Shown here in pieces: positions 22,991-35,765 of a DNA stretch of 64,000 bases; the first letter of the stretch is position 1, and every line of letters begins with the position of its first letter. The position numbers and the translations under genes were made by a program. Location: contig OY804589.1 of NCBI GenBank assembly GCA_963680875.1, positions 16,450,028 to 16,514,027 of the forward strand. Direction: 5' to 3'. The notes beneath the pieces are model-generated. The model was not told the origin of the DNA. It saw only the letters and a program-made list of their open reading frames with translations, and searched no databases. Origin of the DNA: Bathymodiolus brooksi (taxonomy: Eukaryota; Mollusca; Bivalvia; Mytilida; Modiolidae).

Positions 22991-23399
22991 AAACCATAAG
23001 TGAACTCGGTGTTCCGGAAGATTGTCGAATATTCATAGGAAAATCAATTTGAAATTTTGGTGGAAATACCCATAGGTGATTAGGCTTTATTTATTACACA
23101 TAATTCTAATTTGATATTTATTAATCGTCATAATCCTCTTTTTAATAAGTCGAGCCAACCGCAAAAATAAATTTGTTCGACTTGCTTTATAATAATAACA
23201 AAAATGGATATGATGATATAAGTTCATATAACGTATTCAAAGATACAATCTAGCAATAACACCGTAGATATTAAATTTAGTGGGCATGACGCGTTTCTGG
23301 AATAATCCTCATCATAGCGTAGTATTATCTACTTACATGCTGTCTTTTTTTTGCGTACTTGACAATCCCCCGGGTGCCTCTTTTTTTTAGGTAAGCTTA

Positions 23400-23800
23400 G
23401 TACTCTATAGTGGTGAATAAACGTTAGAGAACACCGAATGGAAAGTCAAGAATGGAAAATCCAGAGAAACTGGAACATTGTGCACAAGATACAGGACAAA
23501 GATAACAAAACTTACAATACAGAAAGCTAAAAAGATGAGCAATACGGACCCCACCAAAAACCCGGCATGTACCCAGGTGCCCGCGAATGCGAAGAAGTTC
23601 CTGCCTCTTATAAGAGATACACCATGTAACTCATCATAGAGGTAGAACGTGTTGAACGCCACTTTGCGCAAGAAAATACAAATGACATAAATATGACATG
23701 AGTCCTGACACTGGGTGTTTTTCAAGAAAAGTTGAAGACAGTAAAGAGTTAATCAAAAACAGTAAATCGACGACGGAGAGATGACAAAATGATCAAAAGA
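23400..23800 (-). mobile_element. Dispersed family B copy with family A piece
   Basis: In plus text it reads AAAGTCAAGAATGGAAAATC, CAGAGAAACTGG, AACAAAACTTACAATACAG, GATGAGCAATACGGACC, GTACCCAGGTGCCC, then GACATGAGTCCTGACACTGG. A short A-type segment follows. Copies at 27045, 41265, 41800, 43010 and 61325. Probably another retroelement 3' end read in reverse. Confidence 0.6.
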
Positions 23801-23811
23801 AAAAGGACAAG

Positions 23812-23985
23812 ACAATGGGAAAGGCAAAACTCATAAATCAAACAGACAGAATCAGTCAACAACTGGAAAACTGGGAAAACCGTAATGGCCCAGACTTGGT
23901 ACAGGCATTTCCAAAGAAATGATGGGTTGAATCAGATCTTTCAGCTCCAAAACTCCCGCTTCCATTACGGTTAAAAGGTTCCGGT
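23812..23985 (+). mobile_element. Dispersed family D copy
   Basis: CAATGGGAAAGGCAAAACTC through CTTCCATTACGGTTAAAAGG, in the standard D order; it abuts the left edge of duplicated block copy 2. Confidence 0.65.
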
Positions 23986-24437
23986 TGTCGCTATTACAGC
24001 ATTTTAAACAATACTGGGACAAATTAGGCATGATAATAGTCAACGCAGTACTTTATGAAAATCCATCGTTTATAATCGTCTCTGCAGAACGGTTTAACTA
24101 AACGGTCATCTTCTTACACAATTTGATTTCAAATAAGATGTTGAATGACGTCATGTCTAAACCACGATTACTTAATCCTTATCTTTATGCATTTTCCATA
24201 TTTACTTTATGAAAATCCATCGTTTATTATCGTCTCTGCAGAGACAGAATATTTTTCGACAAGATCTTGGTATCGGAATATAAACTCATGTATACCAATC
24301 TGACAAAACACAGTTAATTGTAGCAAACATTACACAGGAGGTCCCTTTAACTCTCAGAGTAATTACTTTTTTTTTGCAACATTCAGGGCAGGATATTACT
24401 TTTCCTTTGGCGACATATATTAAGAAAATAAAGCATA

Positions 24438-24905
24438 TTTCCCACTTTTGAGACAGACCAGTTCCTATTTTTAGCGATGTGAGATTTTCTTATCTTGCAC
24501 TAGTGCAAGACAAAAAAAATCACGTGCGTTTTACCGGCAAATGCATGCTGCACAGATTATGTCAACTGCCTCCCGAATTCTCCATGCTTTTCCTTTTTAA
24601 AATTCACTGTATATAAGTTTTCAATCTTTTATAAACACACAAATCCTAACAATCAGCCATATTATTACATAATAAACTTCACGCAATACACAAAAATACA
24701 GAATTACCTTTGTGATTGACATGAAGAGGAAATAACTCACATTGTTTACATGATCGTCTGCTAAAAGTACATAGCTGTCAAACAATACACAACTACTGAT
24801 AAAAGTGAGAAATAAAATCAAACACCGGTAAAAAGTGCAAGAGAGGGAAATCTCCGACACTCTCGGGTAAGATTTCCCTGTCTTGCACTTTTGCGGTTGT
24901 TAGAT
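24438..24905. mobile_element. Fold-back insertion in block copy 2
   Basis: Present here but absent at the equivalent point of copy 3 (near 55822), so it is an insertion or a deletion there. It contains the palindrome TCTTGCACTAGTGCAAGA at about 24493. It ends in a hairpin (about 24832-24893) whose arms read AAAAGTGCAAGAG and its near-complement. The GTGCAAGA/TCTTGCAC ends link it to the palindrome at 59602. Confidence 0.6.
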
Positions 24906-26134
24906 TCTATATATCCATCCTAAAGCTTAAATAGTCGTCTGAACTAGCACAATGAAACATATAATTCCTTAAATAGATACAAACACATCTTTATTAATTC
25001 TTGATTAAAACAAGAAAGCATAATTCCTCATAGAAAAATCAACACGTATTTCTTGCTTTAAACATGAAAACACATGAATTCCCCGGCATATTTTTTACAT
25101 AATAATTTTCTATATATGAGAAAAATATCTTACAGTTTCCAACTAAGTGTATAAGCTTGTTTGTTTTTGCTATCATATATTTAAGTTTTACTAATTAAAA
25201 GTTGCTTTAAATGGAATGGCTTTTTTACGAACCTACCTGCTTAACATATATCCGAAATATTAAAGAAGTCGCTACTCTCTAATCACAAGGATGTGCTTCT
25301 ACAGGTGTATTCCCTAATAACACCTTTTGTCTTAAAATATCTAATAAATATATATAAGATAACGCTGGACACATTTTTGATTGAAATTTTCCTATATATT
25401 TTTATCATATTGATCGAGGAATGTACAACATGTTGTCAAGTTCGAACATTACTCATGCTGTTATCTTTCTGTTTATTTGCACAGTTATCAAATATTTGTG
25501 TATTTATAGATAATAAAAGCTGTGTTTGCGTGACGATTTGCATCAAATCGAAAAAAATATATCAAATACATCCCTGTTTCCAAAAATGTACAGTAGAGTT
25601 TGCTATGTTCCTGCATCAAGACTCACTTTAATTTAGTTAGAAAATTAATTAAATAACAAAAAATTTCGACGTTCCGACATTGACTTCCCTATTCATATTT
25701 TAATTTCAATTTCTGGTGTAGCAATGCGCCACAGCCAAACGACGACACTGAAATAAATTATAAAGCGAGATATGCGATGAAGATCTTCCCATAGCATTCA
25801 TTTTTTTTTTTTTTTTTTTTTTATCATTTTTAACCACATTTCTACCGTTAACAGCGAGCTGTCAGTCAATGTACATAGTGACGGTCATAATTTCTAAAAA
25901 TGAAACTGAAAGTGCAAATTATAAGCTACAATTTGATAAATATGTAATGCTAGGATATAAAATAACGTTGTAATCTGCAATTATGGTTTGGTAGGGGAAG
26001 GGGGCTGTAACTTCCTTGCAGCTGGAGGAATAGATAGGATTTTCAGCTTATAAATATATGATTGTGTCGCACATTTTCCGCTTGACATTCAGTATATAAA
26101 TGCGCCTACTTTCATTTTAATTTTAAACATGAGT

Positions 26135-27000
26135 AAAGAAAGTTTGAAGATACCAAAGGAATAACCAGGAGCCGTAAATAGAAGGACAGGCAATACAATG
26201 ACCAACAGAAAAACAACATAATGACAAACAATAATTTTCAAAACACTACACAGAAAACTAAAGATTGAGTGACACGAACCTGGTTGAAAACCGTTAGTGA
26301 ATTCGGTGTTCCGGAAACTTGAAATTGTAGTTGAAATACCCATAGGTGATTATACCTTATTTATTACACATAATCTCTAATTCTATTTTCATCAATCGAC
26401 ATACACCCTCTGCATAAGAAGTCGAGCAAACCGCAAAAAGAGGTTTGTTCGATATGCTTAATAATAAAACAGGATTTGATGAAATAAGTTCATTTAACGT
26501 ATTCAAAGATACAATGTATGAGTGCTATATAAATACTACCGTATTTTAAAATTCCGTCCTCTCCATGCTACACTGGCCTACTTATGTTATATATTTTTAA
26601 TCTTAATATAAATTATAATGTTATGTCGATAACAATCATCTATGATCAACAATCTTTCGTAACCGAGGAAATATTAAAGATTTCTTAGGAATTGATTTGA
26701 TATTTTGATTTACAAACGAAAATATTTCCGACCACGCCTTACAAGATTAACCTAAGTATGAACTGTTTGAGGATACCAACGGGTTAATTAGACACCGTAA
26801 ATGGAAGAAAAACAGACAATATAATGGCAAAACGAAAAAAAAACAAAAAAAACCGACAACCAATGGTCGATGGATCACTACACTGAAAACTAAAGATTAG
26901 GCTAGACTTTTAACACCATTGAAAACCGCTGATGAACTCAGATCCTCCTGGGAGGAAAGTAGTTACTGCTCCATTATTGGCACCCGTGGTACCGTCTTTA
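26135..27000 (-). mobile_element. Two dispersed family A copies in block copy 2
   Basis: One at about 26135-26310 (single ACTAAAGATTGAGTGACACG unit, no array) and one at about 26760-27000 (ending CTCCTGGGAGG..TACTGCTCC..TTGGCACCCG). Both match block copy 3 at 60480 and 61070. Confidence 0.6.
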
Positions 27001-27044
27001 TTTGCGTACTTGACGATGCCTCTTTCTTTCAGGAAATGGTAGTA

Positions 27045-27345
27045 CTCTACAGTGATGAATTAACATTAGAGAAAATTGAAGGGACAATCAAGAACGGAAA
27101 ATCCAGAGAAACTGGCAACACTGTGTACTAGACACAGTACGAAGACAACAAAACAAAACTTACAATACAGAAAGGTTACAAGATGAGCAATATACGGAAC
27201 CCACCAAAACTCGGGATGAACCCGGGTGCTGGCGAAGGGTTCCCTCGTCTTATAACACACTTGTCATATTACTCATAGAGTCAAGACGTGCTGTATGCCA
27301 CTTTGCGGAAGCAAGCAAAGATGACATGAGTCCTGAAACTAGGTC
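27045..27345 (-). mobile_element. Dispersed family B copy
   Basis: GAAGGGACAATCAAGAACGG, AACTGGCAACACTGTGTACT, ATACAGAAAGGTTACAAGAT and GATGACATGAGTCCTGAAAC in family B order; the equivalent in block copy 3 is 61325-61615. Confidence 0.6.
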
Positions 27346-27494
27346 ATTTTAATATTACCACATATGATTCCAGTATGTCAATGTACAACAGTTAAGAGAC
27401 ATCTTACATATTTGTCTGTAATTTAAACAAATAGAAAATCAGGAATATAAATCTTATCTACTAGTGTAAATTAAACTCAGGTGTTTTTGAAGAC

Positions 27495-27640
27495 AAGTTT
27501 GAAGACAGTAAAGGGTTAAAACGATCAATTGACGACGGAGAGATGATAAAATGATCAAAAGAAAAAGGACAAGACAATGATCCATACTACACTACACTAG
27601 AAACTAAAGATCGAGCAACATTAACACCATAGAATGTCCA
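27495..27640 (-). mobile_element. Family A piece leading into the 58-bp array
   Basis: GAAGACAGTAAAGGG, GGACAAGACAATGATCC and AACTAAAGATCGAGC continue without a break into the first CTCTCCAGAAGGGTAAAC unit. The array therefore grows out of the next segment of family A. Confidence 0.6.
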
Positions 27641-30600
27641 CATACTCTCCAGAAGGGTAAACATATCCTGCTCGACTAGTTGCTACTAGTTATGTCCTCA
27701 TACTCTCCAGAAGAGCAAACATCTCCTGCTCGACTAGTTGCTGCTAGTTATGTCCTCATTCTCTCCAGAAGGGTAAACATCTCCTGCTCGACTAGTTGCT
27801 ACTAGTTATGTCCTCATACTCTCCAGAAGAGTAAACATCTCCTGCTCGACTAGTTGCTACTAGTTATGTCCTCATACTCTCCAGAAGGGTAGACATATCC
27901 TGCTCGACTAGTTGCTACTAGTTATGTCCTCATACTCTCCAGAAGGGTACACATATCCTGCTCGACTAGTTGCTACTAGTTATGTCCTCATACTCTCCAG
28001 AAGGGTAAACATCTCCTGCTCGACTAGTTGCTACTAGTTATGTCCTCATACTCTCCAGAAGGGTAAATATCTCCTGCTCGACTAGTTGCTACTAGTTATA
28101 TCCTCATACTCTCCAGAAGGGTAAACACCTCCTGCTCGACTAGTTGCTACTAGTTATGGGCTCATACTCTCCAGAAGGGTAAACCTCTCCTGCTCGACTA
28201 GTTGCTACTAGTTATGTCCTCATACTCTCCAGAAGGGTACACATATCCTGCTCGACTAGTTGCTACTAGTTATGGCCTCATACTCTCCAGAAGGGTAAAC
28301 ATCTCCTGCTCGACTAGTTGCTACTAGTTATGTCCTCATACTCTCCAGAAGGGTAAACATCTCCTGCTCGACTAGTTGCTACTAGTTATATCCTCATACT
28401 CTCCAGAAGGGTAAACACCTCCTGCTCGACTAGTTGCTACTAGTTATGGGCTCATACTCTCCAGAAGGGTAAACCTCTCCTGCTCGACTACTTGCTATTA
28501 GTTATGTCCTCATACTCTCCAGAAAGGTAAACATATCCTGCTCGACTAGTTGCTACTAGTTATGTCCTCATTCTCTCCTGAAGGGCAAACATATCCTGCT
28601 CGACTAGTTGCTACTAGTTATATCCTCATACTCTACAGAAAGGTAAACACCTCCTGCTCGACTAGTTGCTACTAGTTATGGGCTCATACTCTCCAGAAGG
28701 GTAAACCGCTCCTGCTCGACTCCTTGCTATTAGTTATGTCCTCATACTCTCCAGAAAGGTAAACATATCCTGCTCGACTAGTTGCTACTAGTTATGTCCT
28801 CATTCTCTCCTGAAGGGCAAACATATCCTGCTCGACTAGTTGCTACTAGTTATATCCTCATACTCTCCAGAAGGGTAAACACCTCCTGCTCGACTAGTTG
28901 CTACTAGTTATGGGCTCATACTCTCCAGAAGGGTAAACCTCTCCTGCTCGACTACTTGCTATTAGTTATGTCCTCATACTCTACAGAAGGGTAAACATCT
29001 CCTGCTCGACTAGTTGCTACTAGTTATGTCCTCATATTCTCCAGAAGGGTAGGCATCTCCTGCTCGACTAGTTGCTACTAGTTATGTCCTCATTCTCTCC
29101 TGAAGGGCAAACATCTCCTGCTCGACTAGATGCTACTAGTTATGTCCCCATTCTCTCCAGGACGGCAAACATATCCTGCTCGACTAGTTGCTACTATTTA
29201 TGTCCTGATTCTCTCCTGAAGGGTAAACATCTCCTGCTCCACTAGTTGCTACTAGTAATATCCTCATTCTCTCCAGATGGGTAAATATATCCTGCTCGAC
29301 TAGTTGCTACTAGTTATGTCCTCATTCTCTCCTGAAGGGCAAACATCTCCTGCTCGACTAGTTGCTACTATTTATTCCCTCATACTCTCCAGAAGGCAAA
29401 CATCTCCTGCTCGACTATTTGCTACTAGTTATATCATCATTCTCTCCAGAAAGGTAAACATCTGCTTGACTAGTTGCTACTAGTTATGTCCTCATACTCT
29501 CCAGAAGGGTAAACACCTCCTGCTCGACTAGTTGCTACTAGTTATGGGCTCATACTCTCCAGAAGGGTAAACCTCTCCTGCTCGACTACTTGCTATTAGT
29601 TATGTCCTCATACTCTACAGAAGGATAAACATCTCCTGCTCGACTAGTTGCTACTAGTTATATCATCATTCTCTCCAGAAGGATAAACATCTCCTGCTCG
29701 ACTAGTTGCTACTAGTTATATCATCATTCTCTCCAGAAAGGAAAACATCTGCTCGACTAGTTGCTACTAGTTATGTCCTCATACTCTCCAGAAGGGTAAA
29801 CACCTCCTGCTCGACTAGTTGCTACTAGTTATGTCCTCATACTCTCCAGAAAGGTAAACACCTCCTGCTCGACTAGTTGCTACTAGTTATATCCTCATAC
29901 TCTCCAGAAGGGTAAACACCTCCTGCTCGACTAGTTGCTACTAGTTATATCCTCATACTCTCCAGAAGGGTAAACATCTCCTGCTCGACTAGTTGCTACT
30001 AGTTATATCCTCATACTCTCCAGAAGGGTAAACATCTCCTGCTCGACTAGTTGCTACTAGTTATATCCTCATACTCTCCAGAAGGGTAAACCTCTCCTGC
30101 TCGACTACTTGCTATTAGTTATGTCATCATAATCTACAGAAAGGTAAACATCTTCTGCTCGACTAGTTGCTACTATTTATATCCTCATACTCTCCAGAAG
30201 GGTAAACACCTCCTGCTCGACTAATTGCTACTAGTTATGTCCTCATACTCTGCAGAAGGATAAACATCCCCTGCTCGACTACTTGCTACTAGTTGTGTTC
30301 TCTTACACTACAGAAGGGTAAACATCTCCTGCTCGACTAATTGCTACTAGTTATGTCATAATATTCTCCAGAAGGGTAAACATCCCCTGCTCGACTACTT
30401 GCTACTAGTTATGTTCTCTTACACTACAGAAGGGTAAACATCTCCTGCTCGACTAGTTGCTACTAGTTATGCCCTCATACTCTCCAGAAGGGTAAACATC
30501 TCTTGCTCGACTAGTTCCTACTAGTTATGTCCTTGTACTCTGCAGAAGGGTAAACATCTCCTGCTCGACTAGTTCCTACTAGCTATGTCCTCATACTCTC

Positions 30601-31346
30601 CAGAAGGGTAAACATCTCCTGCTCGACTAGTTGCTACTAGTTATGTCCTCATACTCTCCAGAAGGGTAAACATCTCCTGCTCGACTAGTTGCTACTAGCT
30701 ATGTCCTCATACTCTCCAGAAGGGTAAACATCTCCTGCTCGACTTGTTGCTACTACTTATGTCCTCATTCTCTCCAGAAGAGTAAACATCTCCTACTCGA
30801 CTAGTTGCTACTAGTTATGTCCTCATACTCTTCAGAAGGGTAAACATCTCCTGCCCGACCAGTTGCTACTAGTTATGTCCTCGTGCTCTCCAGAAGGGTA
30901 AGCATCTCCTGCTCGACTAGTTGCTACTTGTTATGCCCTCATACTCTCCAGAAGGATATACATCTCCTGCTCGACTAGTTGCTACTAGTTGTGTCCTCAT
31001 ATTCTCCAGAAGGGTAAACATCTCCTGTTCAACTAGTTGCTGCTAGTTATTTCCTCATTCTCTCCAGAAGGGTAAACATCACCTCCTCGACTAGTTTCTA
31101 CTAGTTATGTCCCCATACTCTCCAGAAGGGTAAGCATCTCCTGCTCGACTAGTTGCTACTAGTCATATCATAATACTCTCCAGAGGGGTAAGCATCTCCT
31201 GCTTCGACTAGTTGCTATTAGTTATGTCATAATACTCCCCAGAGGGGTAAGCATCTCCTGCTTCGACTAGTTGCTACTAGCTATGTCCTCATACTCTCCA
31301 GAAGGGTAAGCATCTGCTGCTTCAACTAGTTGCTACTAGTTATGTC
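27640..31346. repeat. 58-bp minisatellite (about 64 copies)
   Basis: Each unit contains CTCCAGAAGGGTAAACATCT, CCTGCTCGACTAGTTGCTAC and TAGTTATGTCCTCATACT. Every unit carries ACTAGT-TGCT-ACTAGT, a 6-bp stem with a 4-base spacer. A marked variant (TATGGGCTC..AACCTCTCC) recurs at 28447, 28679 and 28911, exactly 232 bp (four units) apart, showing higher-order structure. The right end degenerates after about 30240. Confidence 0.95.
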
Positions 31347-31524
31347 ACTCTTATTAAAAATCCGTTTGATAAGTCATGAAAAATGAGAGGAGGACGTGAT
31401 GGTGACTTCTACACAGATATTCTGTAAAGGATAAGTAGGTAATGATGGCGGCTTAAAGCGTAAGTGATTAATAAAAATATTATACTACAATTGAAAGTAC
31501 ACAGTGTAAGTTTGTTAATTAACA

Positions 31525-31880
31525 AACCGCATCAGTGGTGTAATGGTTAACGTACTGGCCTTGAATGGATTAAATGGTGAGTTCGCGCCAAATTTGGTCA
31601 AACCAAAGATTATAAAATTGGAATTTGCTATCTCTACTCTAAGCACACAACAGCATAGGGTAAGAGCAATGAAAGTTGTGTTGGTTCGATTGGAATCAGA
31701 ATAATGCGTCCGAGAGGAACGATATGTCTACCCGCCGACTGTGAGCTAAAACTACAACTCAACCAAGCGTTTTTTTTCTAGTACAAAGCTGATATAATCA
31801 TTAACTCATCGAAATATAACTTCACCATGATACAGTTGACAAATTCCTCACTTTTCAACAACAATCACTCACTAAATGTT
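31525..31880 (+). mobile_element. tRNA-Gly-like SINE (family S3), plus copy
   Basis: Starts with an A-box-like CAGTGGTGTAATGGTTAACG, then a degenerate B box (GAGTTCGCGCC). Next come GGTCAAACCAAAGATTATAA, a CAGAATAATGCGTCCGAG segment and a tail TCAACAACAATCACTCAC. Matches 50664-51040 along its whole length. Confidence 0.7.
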
Positions 31881-31881
31881 C

Positions 31882-31935
<54 letters not shown>
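31882..31935. repeat. (AAT)n microsatellite
   Basis: About 18 AAT units at the 3' end of the preceding SINE. Confidence 0.95.
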
Positions 31936-31936
<1 letters not shown>

Positions 31937-31939
31937 CTT

Positions 31940-32640
31940 TCATAAAGAAATGAAGGCCTAAATGGAAAATAGAAGATCACAAAACTAGGCCACCTAATAT
32001 TCTAGTTATTTTTTGCACAAGATGTGTGCATCAAGTTTAGTGTATAACCCCTTATAAAACAAAAATGACATTTCAAAGCTAGAACGTGTAAACAGTTGTG
32101 TCAATATATTTAGGAATTTGAAAGTATTACGTCAATCGATATAAATCAGATCACATGGCTGTGTAAACAGCTACCATTTGATCAGGTACAACAAAGGATT
32201 TTTGCATTTGATAAAACAAATAGAATAGAAAAAATCTCCTTGCGTATGATCGTTATTTTCTTCAATTCAATCGATATTTTATTCACACGTGGAAAACACT
32301 TGAATGACTTCGTGATTTCATTAAGAGTGGAGGTTTGGGGCCACGGAACTATGTATTCTAGTGCCTGTATCAAGTCAGGAAAGTGAGCAGTCACATATCT
32401 GCCTAAGGGGGTCGATATTGTCTTTGTTTCTATGATTTGTCTATTGGATTTTTGAATTTATTTTTTTTCATTTTATTACTTCAACAGCTACAAACTTTAA
32501 TTGACTCTGTCTGTCCATGTTTAAGTTCTCGTTATTATTGGGTTGTCTAATTGTATGATTTGAAAAGGATGTGCACAAGCATTAAATCATTTTTTCCTTG
32601 CTTGTTTAAACGTTTGCGATAGCGATCCTAATATCAAGAT
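31940..32640. other. No gene recognised
   Basis: AT-rich with no supported exon or repeat family; the minus frame at 32394-32182 has no recognisable motif. Confidence 0.4.
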
Positions 32641-32644
32641 CAGA

Positions 32645-33130
32645 AATTGAAGGTTCCATTATCAAGTAGAACCCCGTCACATTATTTAGTCTGTCTCAAG
32701 CTAGAACCACGATGTCCATTGGGTTCTGTTGACAATTGAAGATTTAAAGTTCCCTTAACATGATAAACCCCGCCACATAAATAAGTCTGTCTCAGGCTAG
32801 AACCACGATGTCCACTGGGTTCTGTTGTGACAATTGAAGAGCTAAGGTTCCCTTAACATGTTAAACCTCGCCACATAAATAAGTCTGTCTCAGGCTAGAA
32901 CCACGATGTCCATTGGGGCTCTGCTGTGACAATTGAAGGATATAATGTTCCAATTATATGTTAAGCCCCGCCACATTATTGAGTCTGTCTCAAGATAGAA
33001 CCACGATGTCTATGGAGATTCTTTTGGGGCAATTGGACGGATAAGTTTCCATTAACATGCTAAAACCCGCCACATTATTGCCTCTGTCTCAAATTAGAAC
33101 CAATATGTCCATTGGGATTCTCTTGAAGAC
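32645..33130. repeat. About 97-bp tandem repeat, five diverged copies
   Basis: Each copy carries GTCTGTCTCAGGCTAGAACC, ACGATGTCCATTGGG, TGACAATTGAAG and CCGCCACAT. Divergence rises in the last two copies. Confidence 0.88.
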
Positions 33131-33194
33131 ATTCCTGTGTTGTGATGATTACGGTTTGCCATGAGGAATGATTCGTTTTGTAGTGTTGATGTAA

Positions 33195-33505
33195 ATTAGT
33201 ATCGGCCATTACTGTTCTAGTCCCTGAGGGTAGCATTCGCCAAGTAGTCAGTGTTTTGACACTGCCATGGTTTATTAGAAATGTTTGCTATTTAAATTTA
33301 CAATTTCTAAATAATGCAATTACTATTAAAAGTAAGGTTCTCCTCCCTCAGGCATAGGTGGCCTTTCCCGATTTTGGAGATCATGCTTAGGCCCTTTGGT
33401 TTACTTCCTCTCAAAACTTAAGATCTTCCGACTTTGAGTCCCCTGAAGACGGTTATTCCAGAAACGCGTCGTGCGCACTAAATTTGACATCTACGTTTTT
33501 ATTAC
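33195..33505 (+). mobile_element. Dispersed family E copy
   Basis: Full E order: AGTAGTCAGTGTTTTGACAC, CAGGCATAGGTGGCC, GAAGACGGTTATTCCAGAAA, CGCGTCGTGCGCACTAAATT, ATCTACGTTTTTATTAC. Confidence 0.65.
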
Positions 33506-33754
33506 CTTTATCGTTTTTGTTATTTTGTCATTTCTGAAGAAACGTGTGATTACTTCAAGACGAGGCAAACACTGCATAATTTTATTTTATTTTCTATTAA
33601 TTATATCTTCATGGCTACTAGGTGACCTAGTTATGTACATGAGAGGGCTGAATCATATTAGATAATTTATTTATCGAAATTCTAAACTTTTATGGCTGTA
33701 CAAAGCCGAAGCATGGATTCCCAGACTGCAGTCGATTGTTTTATGCAACAACAT

Positions 33755-33955
33755 TCCAGCAACACTTTTAAATGGAGTATACATCTCTCAGTTGATCCGA
33801 TATTCCAGAACTAGTGGGTCCGATGATGATTTCCGTCATAGAGTGTTACTGCATGACCTGGTTAATCGTCACGAAATATCTGTGTCACAAAGGACCAGGA
33901 TATATTCCGTTTGTCGTAATCACAATCCAATCCGGTCCTTTCCTCAATCATGATT
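33755..33955 (+). pseudogene. Penelope-like element C-terminal fragment
   Basis: One plus frame reads NIPATLLNGVYISQLIRYSR followed by a DDDFRHRVLLHDLVNRH block and stops. NIPA..YGVYISQLIRY also appears at 62120-62322 in the continuation of the better-preserved RT, so this is the same protein's C-terminus with the RT core missing. Confidence 0.7.
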
Positions 33956-34150
33956 TTTCAACGGGGTTGTAACAAGACTAACACTTGAGCCCACCCCCGG
34001 TTTTAGTGGTGTTTGTGTTGCTAGATCTTTTGTTTTCTACATAGCGCTTGGTAGATTATTGTTTGACTTTTTTTTGCCATTGTACTGTCTGTCCGTTTTC
34101 GATTTATTGCTCCCGATTACCCATTTGGTATCCTCAAATCTCAAAGACAC
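33956..34150 (+). mobile_element. Penelope-like 3' UTR, sense orientation (family A)
   Basis: After the C-terminal fragment comes TTTTAGTGGTGTTTGTGTTG, CTAGATCTTTTGTTTTCTAC, TGCCATTGTACTGTCTGTCC and CCATTTGGTATCCTCAAA. This is the reverse complement of family A motifs found elsewhere and confirms A as the 3' end. It runs into the 72-bp array. Confidence 0.65.
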
Positions 34151-34985
34151 AGGTACAATCAAGAGAAACTGACACCATTTGGCAACACAAGAAACAGAAC
34201 GAACACAAAGGGACAATCAAGAGACACTGACACCATTTGGGTACACCAGACACAGAACGAAGACGCATGGATAATCAAGAATGGACAATCAAGAGAAACT
34301 GGCACCATTGGGTACACAAGACACATGACGAAGATAAAGGGGCAATCAATAATAGACAATCAAGAGACACTGACACCATTTGGGTACACAAGACACAGGA
34401 CGAAGACGCATGGATAATCAAGAATGGACAATCAAGAGAAATTGGCACCATTGGGTACACAAGACACATGCCGAAGACAAAGGGGCAATCAAGAATGGAC
34501 AATCAAGAGACACTGACACCATTTGGGTACACAAGACACATGACGAAGATAAAGGGGCAATCAATAATAGACAATCAAGAGACACTGACATCATTTGGGT
34601 ACACAAGACACAGGACGAAGACGCATGGATAATCAAGAATGGACAATCAAGAGAAACTGGCACCATTGGGTACACAAGACACATGCCGAAGACAAAGGGG
34701 CAATCAAGGATGGACAATCAAGAGACACTGACACCATTTGGATACACAAGACACATGACGAAGATAAAGGGGCAATCAATAATAGACAATCAAGAGACAC
34801 TGACACCATTTGGGTACACAAGACACAGGACGAAGACGCATGGATAATCAAGAATGGACAATCAAGAGAAACTGGCACCATTGGGTACACAAGACACACG
34901 ACGAAGACAAAGAGGCAATCTAGAATGGACGATCAAGAGATACTGACACCATTTGGGTACAGAATTCAGAGGACAAAGACAAAGA
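34150..34985. repeat. 72-bp minisatellite with 215-bp higher-order unit
   Basis: About 11 units of GACAATCAAGAGACACTGAC, ACCATTTGGGTACACAAGAC, ACAGGACGAAGAC... Three variants (ending GCATGGATAATC, CCGAAGACAAAGGGG, ACGAAGATAAAGGGG) recur in fixed order, so the pattern repeats every 215 bp (34380, 34595, 34810). The unit matches the first part of family B (GACAATCAAGAACGG..GACACAG..GAAGACAAC). Confidence 0.93.
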
Positions 34986-34989
34986 TGCG

Positions 34990-35680
34990 ATCAAGAATTA
35001 AAAATAAAATTTGCTTCTTGCTAAAAAAATCTCTGGTATAGCTCCCTTCTAAAATGTAAATGCTCGGTCCCTTGTTAACTACCAACATATGTTTCTAAAT
35101 ATATCCTTTTATATCTACATTTGTCTAGCAGTAATAAAGACTTACATATCTAAAAATGGAGTAAACTCAACTTCAAAAACCAACACTGGTATGCAAGTAT
35201 TGATGAAATATCTACGATCTTATATATAGGTATTTTAAAATAGAAATGTGATCACCCAATCAAAATACACGTTATACCTGTGCCAAATTGGTGTCATGTT
35301 TATGTATTTTACTTCGTTTTAGGTTTGATAGAGTAGTGGTTTGTATTGTAATAGTTGGTCATATCCTTGAACACTTCTATTTAATTCTTTATTTATAACA
35401 TTATGACAGATCAAAGTTCTAACATGTATTTATTGTATTGATCTAGTGCACACATTCTCAGCCAATCAATAAATAAGATTGTATTCCGATGTGATCAAGA
35501 TTATCTATGAATTGGTTAGTTTCGATGACTAACTATGCATAGTTCTCGAGCATCCGGTTTCAAACTTTTTTTCTCGTTTCTTTTATTTGTATATATAATC
35601 CGATTGTTTTATAGACAAGTATGTATTATGTTTTATTTCTAAGGATCTTGTAGGTGTCTAAGTTTAATAATATAGTTTAT
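34990..35680. other. No gene recognised
   Basis: AT-rich unique-looking sequence without supported coding frames. Confidence 0.4.
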
Positions 35681-35725
35681 TCACGCCACGATATAGTTGA
35701 AATATTACTTAAACACCAATCAATT

Positions 35726-35765
<40 letters not shown>

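Larger units (their letters stand above)
21144..23340. repeat. Duplicated block, copy 1 right part
   Basis: Homology resumes with TTAGTTACTTTAGAAA and ATGAATTTTCTGAAAATGGT. It runs through TTTCTGTTTATTTGCACA, GTACAGTAGAGTTTGCTATG, the family A piece and the GTGAACTCGGTGTTCCGGAA flank. The same order occurs at about 25455-26530 and 59755-60835. Internally it differs by the 26-bp array. Confidence 0.7.
23985..27640. repeat. Duplicated block, copy 2
   Basis: Order of sub-blocks: TCGCTATTACAGCATTTTAA, TGACGTCATGTCTAAACCAC, the 470-bp segment (about 25015-25455), TTTCTGTTTATTTGCACAG, family A, GAAGTCGAGCAAACC, a second A copy, family B, a third A piece, then the 58-bp array. Copy 3 (55255-63105) has the same order with different insertions. 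Confidence 0.8.

Noticed and set aside
23405..23725. Minus frames with FWWGPY/GFLVGS and LDFPFL-type peptides
   Set aside because: Recur in every family B copy; they reflect a dispersed repeat and not a host gene, and no RT or endonuclease is attached here.
22080..31346. CRISPR-like arrays
   Set aside because: Units are contiguous with no unique spacers, periods are 26 and 58 bp, the context is eukaryotic, and no cas genes are present.
34159..35041. Frames with repeated SVSLDCPFLI and GYTRHRTKTHG segments
   Set aside because: By-products of the 72-bp minisatellite; several strands and frames are open at once.
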